From: Sphingobacteriaceae bacterium
GTDB taxonomy: Bacteria; Bacteroidota; Bacteroidia; B-17B0; Aurantibacillaceae
Length of the DNA: 50,031 nucleotides
Direction: 5' to 3'
Assembly (NCBI GenBank): GCA_016705695.1
Contig: JADJLA010000013.1
Coordinates: 1-50,031 of the forward strand
Shown: positions 7,477 through 15,292 of the stretch, piece after piece
How the letters are laid out: every line of letters begins with the position of its first letter
Numbering within the stretch: position 1 is the stretch's first letter
Program-made: the position numbers and the translations under genes
The notes under the pieces: generated by a model
Databases searched by the model: none
What the model saw: only the letters and a program-made list of their open reading frames with translations
What the model was told of the DNA's origin: nothing

Positions 7477-9570
7477 CTATTTTATTGTTTTTAAAACGTC
7501 TTCGTTAATGGTTACCTTGTATTTACCTTTAAGGTAATTCAACCATTCAGTTTCCAAATGATTTTGGTAATCGGCTGTAACCATACCACGGCACTCAGGC
7601 AATGTTTTTGGAGATACAGGTAAGATCTTATTTACAACGATCACTACTGTTTTTTTCTCGTTAGGATCTTCAAAATCTTTTGCAATTATGCCGGCTTTCC
7701 AATTCTCATTGATAATTGGTCTCTCATTTTTGAGATAAAAAATATTCTCGATGCTGAGATTCAACTGTGAGGTTTTATTAGCAACCTCTAAGATCTCTTT
7801 ATCCGTTTTTTTGGAGGCTAACATTTTTCTTACGTCTTTGGCTATAACTTCATTGACACATTTGTAATTTGTTACATCAGCGCGTTCATCCCATTGGTAA
7901 GAAGCTTTATGATCTTCATAATATTTTTTTAAACCTGTTGTATCTTTAACCGCCTTGCTCCAAACTTTTTGATCGGTAAGATCAAATAATAAAATTCCTT
8001 CGCGATATTCGCGAACTAAATTTCTAAACTCCACATAATTCTTTTCTAGCTGCGAATCTTCAAAAGCAACCACGCATTCGTCAACCCATTTTGTATACAT
8101 TGGTTTTGCAACTTCCCAAGCATCATCTTGTGTTCTAATGGTCATTTGCGTTTCAAGATATTTTGCAAATTGGTTTTGAGTATATGATCTACCTCCAATA
8201 TTGAACATTTCTTTATTGCCTAATGATTGGGCGCGCTTAGTGGTCCATGTTGCTTGAAGATAAGTTGAATCAATGATAGTTTTAAACTCATCACGAGCTT
8301 TTAAATTTTCCTTAAAGCCATTGTTCTTTTTTACTCTCGCTATTAAAGCAACTTTTCCCATTTGTGAACGCGTATCGCGACTAACTTTTGCCTTCAGATC
8401 ATTTTTCATTTCAGCAAAAGGAGGAAGTGCTTTTTTATCAATGCGTTTTATGATGTGCCAACCGTATTGTGTTTCTACAGGCTCGCTTATATCACCATTA
8501 TTTTTTAAGCCAAATGCCGCGTCCTCAAATGATTTTGGGAAACGACCGCTTTTAAATGGTTGTAATTGTCCGCCTTGATCGCTTGTTTGTTTGTCATCGC
8601 TGAACTGACGTGCAACGTCTTCAAATTTTTCTCCTGCTTTTACTTTATCAAATAATTCCTTTGCTTTTGCTTTCGAATTTGCTTTATCCTGTTCAGTACC
8701 ACCTTTAGGGATCTTAACCATAATGTGCGATACAAGGATCTCACCTCTGCTATTACGTTTTTCGTAAACTTTTAAAATATGATAACCAAATCTGCTTTTT
8801 ACAATGGTACTTACTTCACCAACCTTTGTGTTGTAAGCACCGTTCTCAAACGGATAAACCATGTCCATAGAAGTAAAATAACCAAGGTCTCCTCTATTAT
8901 CAGCCACCGAAGCATCATCACTTGTTACGGGCGCAAGGGCGGCAAATCTATCTGGGTTCTTGGTAACGTTTGTCGCGAGATTTTTAATAGCATTTATTTT
9001 TATTTTGTAAATAGCACTGTCCTTTCTTCTAAACAAAGAAAGTGTCTCTGTGGTGTTCTTAAGTAATTTATCATACTCGGCAATTTGGGCGTTAGTTGGT
9101 AGTTTACCAAGTATAGCGTTTCTGATGAGGTTTGCACGTGTCCATGCTTCTAATGTATCTTTTGGTAAATACGATTCGTCGCAGCGAATTAAAATATGAC
9201 TCGCTTTAACTTCTACTTTTAAGCGCTCGTATGCTTCGGTTAATAAATTTTCGTTCGTATTCTTATCGGTTAAATAAGGAGCTGCTAATTGTTTTCTGTA
9301 GCCATTCAATTCATTTTTAAACGACATCAATGTATCAAGCCCCATACTTTCGGCTTCTAACACTTTCATTTTAAAAAGAGTGTATAGATCTGCATATTCT
9401 TTTACTGATTTTGCATCTGTTTTTTCTTTGTTGTTGTTCTTATTAAAAACAGCTTCAAACTCTGATTTAGTAACAGGCTTGTCATTAATGGTCATTACAA
9501 CCGGATCTTGGGCTTTAACAGCAAGGCTTAAAACACATAATAAGCTCAGGCTTAACACATTTTTTTTCAT
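7477..9570 (-). CDS. SurA-like periplasmic peptidyl-prolyl isomerase
   Basis: A chaperone-isomerase for outer-membrane proteins. The signal peptide ends LAVKAQ. Two parvulin (PpiC) domains follow: one from VKASHILIRC to GYHILKVYEKR, and a second from ILVSHIMVKIP through FSDDKQTSDQGGQLQPF to GWHIIKRID. The C-terminal 270 residues are helical and carry the remaining chaperone-like part. At about 700 residues it is longer than E. coli SurA (about 430) but typical of Bacteroidota versions. I start at ATG 9570 because signal-peptide features begin there; 9573 and 9594 are alternatives. It is followed by its own terminator. Confidence 0.9.
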   Translation of the reverse strand: MKKNVLSLSLLCVLSLAVKAQDPVVMTINDKPVTKSEFEAVFNKNNNKEKTDAKSVKEYADLYTLFKMKVLEAESMGLDTLMSFKNELNGYRKQLAAPYLTDKNTNENLLTEAYERLKVEVKASHILIRCDESYLPKDTLEAWTRANLIRNAILGKLPTNAQIAEYDKLLKNTTETLSLFRRKDSAIYKIKINAIKNLATNVTKNPDRFAALAPVTSDDASVADNRGDLGYFTSMDMVYPFENGAYNTKVGEVSTIVKSRFGYHILKVYEKRNSRGEILVSHIMVKIPKGGTEQDKANSKAKAKELFDKVKAGEKFEDVARQFSDDKQTSDQGGQLQPFKSGRFPKSFEDAAFGLKNNGDISEPVETQYGWHIIKRIDKKALPPFAEMKNDLKAKVSRDTRSQMGKVALIARVKKNNGFKENLKARDEFKTIIDSTYLQATWTTKRAQSLGNKEMFNIGGRSYTQNQFAKYLETQMTIRTQDDAWEVAKPMYTKWVDECVVAFEDSQLEKNYVEFRNLVREYREGILLFDLTDQKVWSKAVKDTTGLKKYYEDHKASYQWDERADVTNYKCVNEVIAKDVRKMLASKKTDKEILEVANKTSQLNLSIENIFYLKNERPIINENWKAGIIAKDFEDPNEKKTVVIVVNKILPVSPKTLPECRGMVTADYQNHLETEWLNYLKGKYKVTINEDVLKTIK

Positions 9571-9581
9571 CATAATGGGTG

Positions 9582-9589
9582 CAAATTTA
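9582..9589 (-). promoter_or_regulatory. -7 element of the SurA-like gene
   Basis: TAAATTTG on the minus strand, ending 8-11 bases before the candidate ATGs. No clear TTG at standard spacing. The TSS would leave a leader of under 10 bases. Confidence 0.4.
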
Positions 9590-9612
9590 TTCAATTTATT
9601 TGATGGTGGTAT

Positions 9613-10719
9613 TTATTTTAAAAGTTCTTCTAGTTTTTGGTCGAGGGCTTGTCCTCTTAGGTTTTTAGCAATTATTTTTCCTTCCTTGTCCAATAGTAAA
9701 TTGGATGGAATTCCTGTGATACCAAATAGTCTGGCGGTTTCGTTACCCCAACCTTTAAGATCGCTTACTTGTTGCCAGGTTAGCCCGTCTTTTTCAATTG
9801 CACCTATCCAGCGTGATTTATCCTGATCATAAGAAACGCCTAATACAGTAAACCCTTTACTTTTATATTTATTGTATGCCGAAACAACATTTGGATTTTC
9901 GGCGCGGCATGGGCCGCACCAGCTTGCCCAAAAATCAACCAATACAAATTGCCCGCGCAAGCTAGATAATTTTACAGGTTTATCATTCACATCATTTTGA
10001 GTGAAATCGGTTGCTAAATTTCCAATGGTGGAGCCTTTTAATAATTCAATGCGCTCTGTAGCAAGCTTTCCAAATTTTGTTGCTAAAAATGTTTTGTCCA
10101 AATAAGAAGCTGCTTCGATAGAATTTTCAACAGGAATATTTGGATTATTAAGATCGCGATAAATGATCCAACCGCTTATGGCAGATTTTGGATGAGCTTT
10201 CACAAATCCTTTTAAAGAAGTAATGTACTCTTGATTTAACTCTTGGTACTTTCCATTAACTGCCGTAGCTACATCCATTCTTCCTTCTGCTTGCGCTTTG
10301 TTGAATTCTTCTTGCAAGCCCATTTGTTTTTGAATGAATGTATTCATCAAGGCTTGATAATCCATTTGATCTTTCTGCGTTTGTCCGCCAATTGCAGCAG
10401 ATGCAAAAATTGAATCTCCTTTTAATTTTACGCTGATCTTTCCCGGATCAACAAAGAAAATATAGTTTGGTTGATATTGGATATTATTTTCAGAATTGAA
10501 CCAATACATATTGGGTTCTTCACTTTTTCCTGTGAAGGTGAATTTTCCGCCTTTTACTTTTATTGAATCGGTAAAATCTTTATTATCCCATTTATGATGA
10601 AGATAAATATAGGTTTTAGAATATTTTGTTACTTCTCCATTGATGGTAAAAGTGAATGGTTTTTGAGCGTTGATCAGAAACGAACAAAGCACTAAACTTG
10701 ATAAAATGAGGTGTCGCAT
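9613..10719 (-). CDS. DUF4369-thioredoxin (TlpA-like) lipoprotein or periplasmic reductase
   Basis: A periplasmic thiol-disulphide oxidoreductase of 368 residues. The order is: a signal peptide (residues 1-19, SFLINAQ), a DUF4369 domain (about 22-130; GKFTFTGKSEEP), a helical linker, and a thioredoxin domain with C268-G-P-C271 (ASWCGPCRAENP) and the cis-Pro segment TGIPSNLLLD. The family is abundant in Bacteroidota and is linked to reduction of envelope disulphides. It sits upstream of the SurA-like gene on the same strand but has its own promoter, and the SurA-like gene has its own -7 element. Confidence 0.92.
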   Translation of the reverse strand: MRHLILSSLVLCSFLINAQKPFTFTINGEVTKYSKTYIYLHHKWDNKDFTDSIKVKGGKFTFTGKSEEPNMYWFNSENNIQYQPNYIFFVDPGKISVKLKGDSIFASAAIGGQTQKDQMDYQALMNTFIQKQMGLQEEFNKAQAEGRMDVATAVNGKYQELNQEYITSLKGFVKAHPKSAISGWIIYRDLNNPNIPVENSIEAASYLDKTFLATKFGKLATERIELLKGSTIGNLATDFTQNDVNDKPVKLSSLRGQFVLVDFWASWCGPCRAENPNVVSAYNKYKSKGFTVLGVSYDQDKSRWIGAIEKDGLTWQQVSDLKGWGNETARLFGITGIPSNLLLDKEGKIIAKNLRGQALDQKLEELLK

Positions 10720-10740
10720 AATTTATATTTACTAGGATAA

Positions 10741-10769
10741 CAAATTTAGTAATACAAATGGAATGCCAA
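10741..10769 (-). promoter_or_regulatory. Promoter of the DUF4369-TlpA gene
   Basis: Minus strand: TTG at 10769-10767, an 18-base spacer, TAAATTTG at 10748-10741. The predicted leader is about 17 bases. Confidence 0.65.
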
Positions 10770-10793
10770 AAAATTACTTAAGAAATTTTAACA

Positions 10794-11727
10794 TTATGCG
10801 CTTTCAAAAACGTGGATATCTTCAAGGGAAATTATAACCCTTCCTCTTTGGTTAACATCTTGTTTAACAGGCACAAATTTTCGTTTATCCAAAAATTGTG
10901 ATGCTTTATATGATCCTCTCGAAAATACAGTTTGTGAAAAGGTATCTGTTATTCCCTTTATTAAAATGATCACCTCGGCATCTCGCTCTTGAAGGTCGGC
11001 AATACTTAAGCCGTTCAGTGGGCTTTTTTCATCAATTGGATGTACAACGGTCCAACTTAAGGCCAAAAAATTGATCTTTTCTAACTCAAGCGTTAGATTA
11101 AAGAATTCGCGTTTATTGGTCACCGGATTTTTCATCGTCATCACCACATTAGCTTCGTTCTCAATAAGCTCGTATTGCTTTGTATTTGCAACTCTGAACA
11201 TAAGCGCAGTCATATCTTTATAAGGAGCGAGCAAAATATTTTTACTGTACAACAACGAATTTTTGGGACGAGAAAAGCGACCAAATACAACACCGGTAAT
11301 AATGGCAAATAGCATTAAGCCAAACAATGATTCAATAGAAGCGATCAAGCTTGCTAAATGTTCTTTTGGATAAACGTGGCCGTAGCCCACCGTTGTAATG
11401 GTTTGAGCGCTGAAATAAACCAGATCCACAAATCGTACCAAAGCCCCGGCTAGATTCAAGCTCACCAAAGCTGTTATAGCAAAGTGTGAAATAGAGAAAA
11501 GCAAAAAAAAGATTAACAACCGTATAGAATGCCAAAACGATAACAATGAACTTTTTGAACGGAATAGTGGTAAGCCAATGGTAGAGATCAAGATTTGACA
11601 TGCCCATGCCGGTTCGTTTTACATTAACCGTACCGTCTGAATTCAAAAATCTAACCGAATCTTTGTAATTCTTGTTTCCAAAACCTAATTCGGTCTCATT
11701 ATTCTTCTTTCCGTTAAAAATTGCCAT
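10794..11727 (-). CDS. Inward-rectifier (Kir/KirBac-type) K+ channel, frameshifted
   Basis: A potassium channel whose two halves are in different frames. The 5' half (start ATG 11727, MAIFNGKK) holds the slide helix and TM1 (KFIVIVLAFYTVVNLFFAFL). The 3' half holds the pore with selectivity filter TTVGYGH, TM2 (SLFGLMLFAIITGVVFGRFSR) and the immunoglobulin-like cytoplasmic domain to the end. The frames meet at about 11443-11452, in CCCCGG. Removing one base there gives a plausible ESSGALVRFVDL junction. The conserved halves point to a one-base insertion, either a sequencing error or a recent mutation. It diverges from the SCO1 gene over a shared palindromic promoter. Confidence 0.85.
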
Positions 11728-11753
11728 AGCGATTACCAAATATAGATTTGGTA
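11721..11753. promoter_or_regulatory. Divergent Kir/SCO1 promoter with perfect dyad
   Basis: Plus strand: TTG 11721-11723, a 19-base spacer, TAGATTTG 11743-11750, leader about 25 bases to SCO1. Minus strand: TATATTTG at 11744-11737, about 5 bases of leader to Kir. Both -7 elements lie inside TACCAAAT-atag-ATTTGGTA (11734-11753), so one protein bound here could control both genes. Confidence 0.65.
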
Positions 11754-11779
11754 TAAAATTAGTGATTACCTTTGTAATA

Positions 11780-12448
11780 ATGAACTCAAAGAATCCCATT
11801 ATTATTTTATTTCTTTTGGTGCTTGGTGTTTTTGCCGGCTGGTATTTTTATAATAAGAACGACGATAAGCCTTTAAGAACACTTGCTTATTTCGGACCAA
11901 AGCATACAGTTAAAATAAACGATACAGCCTATCATACCATTGCCGATTTTTCTTTTGTAAATCAGTACGGAAAAACCATTACACAAGAAGATCTAAAAGG
12001 AAAGATCTATGTAAGCAATAGTTTTTTTACAACCTGCAAAAGCATTTGTCCAATAATGAATAAAGAGCTTACTAAAGTTTACAAGGCTTTTAGATCGCGC
12101 AATGACTTTATGATCCTTTCTTTAACAGTTGATCCTGAAACTGATTCCATTCAGCAATTAGCTTTGCACGCCAAAAATTATGGCGTTAGTGATGATAAAT
12201 GGTGGTTTGCTACAGGAAGTAAAAAAGATATCTACGAACTCACACGAAAAAGTTTTATGCTCACTGTAGAAGAGGGTGATGGAGGGGCAGATGATTTTAT
12301 TCATACGCAAAATTTTGCTTTAATAGATAAAGAAAAACATATCCGTGGATTTTACGATGGAACAGACAGCATTGAAGTGGTACGTTTAATAACCGATATT
12401 AAAACATTATTAAAAGAATATGAGTACAAGAATAAAAATACTCTTTAG
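11780..12448 (+). CDS. SCO1/SenC-family copper chaperone or thioredoxin-like protein
   Basis: A membrane-anchored SCO protein of 222 residues, usually needed to deliver copper to the CuA site of cytochrome c oxidase. It has one N-terminal anchor (residues 6-24), the copper/thiol motif C86-K-S-I-C90-P and the distal ligand H175 (DFIHTQNF). I start at ATG 11780, right at the anchor; upstream in-frame codons would overlap the promoter. Its 3' end overlaps the next gene by 29 bp, so SCO1 and TlpA are co-translated. No cytochrome oxidase gene is in the window. Confidence 0.92.
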   Translation: MNSKNPIIILFLLVLGVFAGWYFYNKNDDKPLRTLAYFGPKHTVKINDTAYHTIADFSFVNQYGKTITQEDLKGKIYVSNSFFTTCKSICPIMNKELTKVYKAFRSRNDFMILSLTVDPETDSIQQLALHAKNYGVSDDKWWFATGSKKDIYELTRKSFMLTVEEGDGGADDFIHTQNFALIDKEKHIRGFYDGTDSIEVVRLITDIKTLLKEYEYKNKNTL

Positions 12449-12905
12449 TTTTTTGTTTGCTGTTTGTTTTGCGCATTCGCAACAGGTAAGTTCTGTTTAT
12501 AAAATAGCTGACCTACTAAAACGCATCGAGCAAAATACGGATACTGTATATGTGCTTAATTTTTGGGCTACATGGTGTTTGCCTTGCGTAAAAGAATTAC
12601 CCGAAATTGACTCGTTTGCCATACGTCATAAAAATGAGAAGATAAAAGTGATATTGGTAAGTTTGGATTTTAAGGATGAGTTGGAGAAAAAAGTGAACCC
12701 GTTCCTAAAAAAGAATGGCTATAAAACAGAGTGTGTATTGTTAGATGAAATAAACGGAAATGATTTTATTGATAAGATCGACAAACGCTGGACTGGATCC
12801 ATTCCTGCAACATATTTTACTACAAATAAAAGGCGCAAAACTGCTTTTATTGAAAAAAAGATCGGAAAAACTGAATTAGAGGCCATGCTATTAGATGTTA
12901 AATAA
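12420..12905 (+). CDS. TlpA-like periplasmic thioredoxin
   Basis: A 161-residue secreted thioredoxin. The signal peptide ends at about residue 20 (FAVCFAHSQ), the active site is C53-L-P-C56 (NFWATWCLPCVKELPE) and the cis-Pro loop reads GSIPATYF. It overlaps the 3' end of the SCO1 gene. SCO proteins need reduced cysteines to load copper, so this is probably the dedicated reductant of its neighbour. That pairing is an inference from the overlap. Confidence 0.9.
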   Translation: MSTRIKILFSFLFAVCFAHSQQVSSVYKIADLLKRIEQNTDTVYVLNFWATWCLPCVKELPEIDSFAIRHKNEKIKVILVSLDFKDELEKKVNPFLKKNGYKTECVLLDEINGNDFIDKIDKRWTGSIPATYFTTNKRRKTAFIEKKIGKTELEAMLLDVK

Positions 12906-12953
12906 ACCGACCATCTGAGGGAAACTGTGGCTTAAATGCATTTACACTTCGTC

Positions 12954-12961
12954 TAATTTTG
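12954..12961 (+). promoter_or_regulatory. -7 element of the STAS-like gene
   Basis: TAATTTTG, 32 bases before the ATG. No standard TTG at -33. Confidence 0.4.
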
Positions 12962-12993
12962 TAATTCAATAGAATTTATCCTATCTTAGTTGG

Positions 12994-13371
12994 ATGCAAA
13001 TTAGCACAAGCACTTCTATAATTTCAGTCACTCCTGAGGGTTTTTTAGAGGTTAAATTTATTGATAATGACCTGAAAATTGATTTGGAAGAGGCAAAGGC
13101 TCAACATAACGCCTCCCTGCAATTAGTTGATGGAAAGCAAATGTTAATATTAGTGGATGCGCGTGATTCAATGCACGATCTAACCAAAGAGGCTAAGGAA
13201 TATATTGCTCAAGTGTCAGGAAAAAAGGCAGAAGCAATTGTTGTTAAGGAATTACATCAACGTATTATAGCTACATTTTATTTAAAAGTCACGGTTTCAC
13301 ATTATAATCATCCGGTAAAGGTTTTTAACGATCGTGATGAAGCTGTGAAATGGTTGCTTTCTATAAAGTGA
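12994..13371 (+). CDS. STAS/SpoIIAA-like protein
   Basis: A 125-residue soluble protein with alternating beta strands and helices. VDGKQMLILVDARDSMHDLTKEAKEYI resembles the family of small Bacteroidota STAS/SpoIIAA-like proteins. The segment LVDARDSMHDLT is where a classical anti-sigma antagonist would carry its phosphorylatable Ser, and S66-ish occupies roughly that position. Partners are unknown. The SpoIIE-type phosphatase at 41-43 kb could act on such proteins, but the two are 28 kb apart and nothing links them directly. Confidence 0.6.
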   Translation: MQISTSTSIISVTPEGFLEVKFIDNDLKIDLEEAKAQHNASLQLVDGKQMLILVDARDSMHDLTKEAKEYIAQVSGKKAEAIVVKELHQRIIATFYLKVTVSHYNHPVKVFNDRDEAVKWLLSIK

Positions 13372-13380
13372 TCAAAGTGA

Positions 13381-13986
13381 TCAATCTTTTTTGCAATACA
13401 CATCCGATCGTTCTACAGGATATTTTTTATCAAGATCAATATTATTGAAACTTCTTTTATTTCCCCAGTTAAATATTTTTTCAAACACTGGCAGCATTTT
13501 TTTATTTTTTATTCGCTCTAAAAAATACACTTCATGCTCCTTTTCTTTAATGCCCATTTCGTAAAGTATAACATCATGTTCTTTTATTCCTAAAGAATTA
13601 AAAAACTGTTTCATTCTAAAGTATTCGCACACATTGCCACTTTCTAATCGGCCGGCAAAATAATAAGGCATGAACCAACCAATTACATAACAACTATACC
13701 ATATTATTTTCCCGATCACATAAAATCTAAACTCGTAGTATTTTGAAATTGGAATATCATATTGCTCCATTATTTTTAATACTGTAATGCGATGGTGCCA
13801 TTCATCATCCTCAATTTGTTTTATTGCCTTTTTTTCATCTGCATTCTTAACTGAACGTGCATGTCCGATGTATGCAAAGGCTGCGGCTCTTTCGGCCGAA
13901 TAAGCCTGCTGAAGCAGGTCGATAAGTTCGGTATGGTTAATTTTTGGCAAAGGTGGTATACAAATATAGCTTTTTGGATATACCAA
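13381..13986 (-). CDS. Ferritin-like di-iron protein, COQ7-like
   Basis: About 201 residues, with the four-helix di-iron pattern E32 (SAERAA), E62-x-x-H65 (DEWHHR), E121 (CEYFRMK) and E148-x-x-H151 (EKEHEVYF), like COQ7/ferritin-like monooxygenases. A hydrophobic stretch (residues 91-110) suggests monotopic membrane binding, as in COQ7. Bacteroidota use menaquinone, so ubiquinone hydroxylation is unlikely and the substrate is open. The frame has no N-terminal ATG: the TTG at 13986 is one choice, and a TTG about 12 codons later is another. The first choice places the start inside a long inverted repeat. Confidence 0.7.
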   Translation of the reverse strand: MVYPKSYICIPPLPKINHTELIDLLQQAYSAERAAAFAYIGHARSVKNADEKKAIKQIEDDEWHHRITVLKIMEQYDIPISKYYEFRFYVIGKIIWYSCYVIGWFMPYYFAGRLESGNVCEYFRMKQFFNSLGIKEHDVILYEMGIKEKEHEVYFLERIKNKKMLPVFEKIFNWGNKRSFNNIDLDKKYPVERSDVYCKKD

Positions 13987-14143
13987 GCAAACTTGGGTTT
14001 TGGAATTTTTGACGGTTTCTTTTTGTTTGTCTCCGCATTAAAATTTTTAACCATAGACTATGGCTATGCTGAAAAATTTTGCTTTGATACAAACAAAAAT
14101 AACCTCGCCAAATTCTCCCAAAACCCAAGTTTGTTTGGTATAT
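13978..14143. repeat. 165-bp imperfect palindrome
   Basis: Outer arms 13978-14003 and 14118-14143 are complementary at 25 of 26 positions, with the remaining pair a G-T wobble. The stem continues imperfectly inward through GAATTT, GGTT and TTTTTGTTTGT. The centre has AAAATTTTT/AAAAATTTT arms around the hairpin CCATAG-a-CTATGG. It fills the gap between two divergent genes and overlaps the first possible codon of the ferritin-like gene. Confidence 0.75.
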
Positions 14144-14146
14144 TTG
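14139..14146 (+). promoter_or_regulatory. -7 element 4 bp from the endonuclease ATG
   Basis: TATATTTG-AGTA-ATG. With the usual 4-5 base distance to +1, the transcript would begin at or next to the ATG, that is, leaderless. Confidence 0.4.
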
Positions 14147-14150
14147 AGTA

Positions 14151-15206
14151 ATGAAGAACTTGTTTGTTTTTATAACGCTTTTACCATTTCTAATCTTTGG
14201 TCAAATACCACCGGGGTATTATAATAATTTATCAGGACTCACCGGGCAAAATTTACTCATCGCTTTACATTCAAAGATCGATAACCACACTGTTGTGCCG
14301 TATAGTGGGTTATGGTCGGCATTTGCAAAAACAGATGTTAAACCAAATGGAAAAGTTTGGGATTTATATGGATATGTTCCAAGTGGTCCGCAAAATTACG
14401 AATACACATTTGTAACCATGCAATGCGGAAGTTATTCTGTAGAAAGTGATTGCTTTAACCGCGAACATACTTGGCCACAAAGTTGGTTCAATGGAACTAC
14501 CGGTCCTGACTCAGATCTATTTCATATTTACCCTTGCGATGGTTTTGTAAATGGTCAGCGAAGTAATTATCCTTTTGGCACTGTATTAACTCCAAGTTAT
14601 TTAAGTTTAAACGGAAGCAAACTTGGGAATGGAGCCGACGCAGGTTATTCAGGAATTGTATTTGAACCATTAACCGATATTAAAGGTGATATGGCAAGGA
14701 GTTATTTTTATATGTCAACTCGCTATTTTTCTGAGGATCTGGCATGGTCGAGTTCTCCGGCAACAAATAAAAGTACTATTTTGCCTTGGCAATTATCTGT
14801 TTTGTTGTCGTGGCATCATACCGATCCGGTAAGTGCAAAGGAAATTGCGCGTAATGATTCTATCTATTATAAATTTCAAAATAATCGCAATCCGTTCATC
14901 GATCACCCGGAGTATGCCGATAGTATTTGGGCGGCTTATGTTGGTTTAAATGAAAGTAAAATGGATGTAAAAGAAAATTATTCTATTTATCCAAATCCAA
15001 CAGATAATGGCATCATTCATATTTCAGGATTGAATGATGGAAGCAAAATTGAGATCGTTAATACTTTAGGAGAATTAGTATATAGCGGAATAAATAAAAG
15101 TAGGATCATGGATATCGATCTATCTTCTGTATCTAACGGTGTTTATTTTCTGAGCATTAAAACAGAGTACAGTAAACACAGCTATAAATTGGTTAATTCT
15201 CATTAG
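14151..15206 (+). CDS. Secreted endonuclease I with T9SS type A domain
   Basis: A 351-residue extracellular nuclease of the endonuclease I/NucM family, which degrades DNA and RNA non-specifically with Mg2+ bound in a beta-beta-alpha-metal site. The signal peptide is residues 1-17 (FLIFGQ). The core has REHTWPQSWF (104-113), SDLFHIYP, RSNYPFG, KGDMARSYFYM and RNDSIYYKFQNNRNPFIDHP. The C-terminal 75 residues are a T9SS type A sorting domain with YPNP and GVYFLSI. The likely role is scavenging nucleotides or degrading extracellular DNA. Its -7 element lies only 4 bp from the ATG. Confidence 0.93.
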   Translation: MKNLFVFITLLPFLIFGQIPPGYYNNLSGLTGQNLLIALHSKIDNHTVVPYSGLWSAFAKTDVKPNGKVWDLYGYVPSGPQNYEYTFVTMQCGSYSVESDCFNREHTWPQSWFNGTTGPDSDLFHIYPCDGFVNGQRSNYPFGTVLTPSYLSLNGSKLGNGADAGYSGIVFEPLTDIKGDMARSYFYMSTRYFSEDLAWSSSPATNKSTILPWQLSVLLSWHHTDPVSAKEIARNDSIYYKFQNNRNPFIDHPEYADSIWAAYVGLNESKMDVKENYSIYPNPTDNGIIHISGLNDGSKIEIVNTLGELVYSGINKSRIMDIDLSSVSNGVYFLSIKTEYSKHSYKLVNSH

Positions 15207-15292
15207 AAGTTTTTTTAGCAGTACTACCTTGTTGTTATTTTCATTAGGATTTGTTCTAAATTGTTTTTAATTTGGGTATACAAATTCAATCC

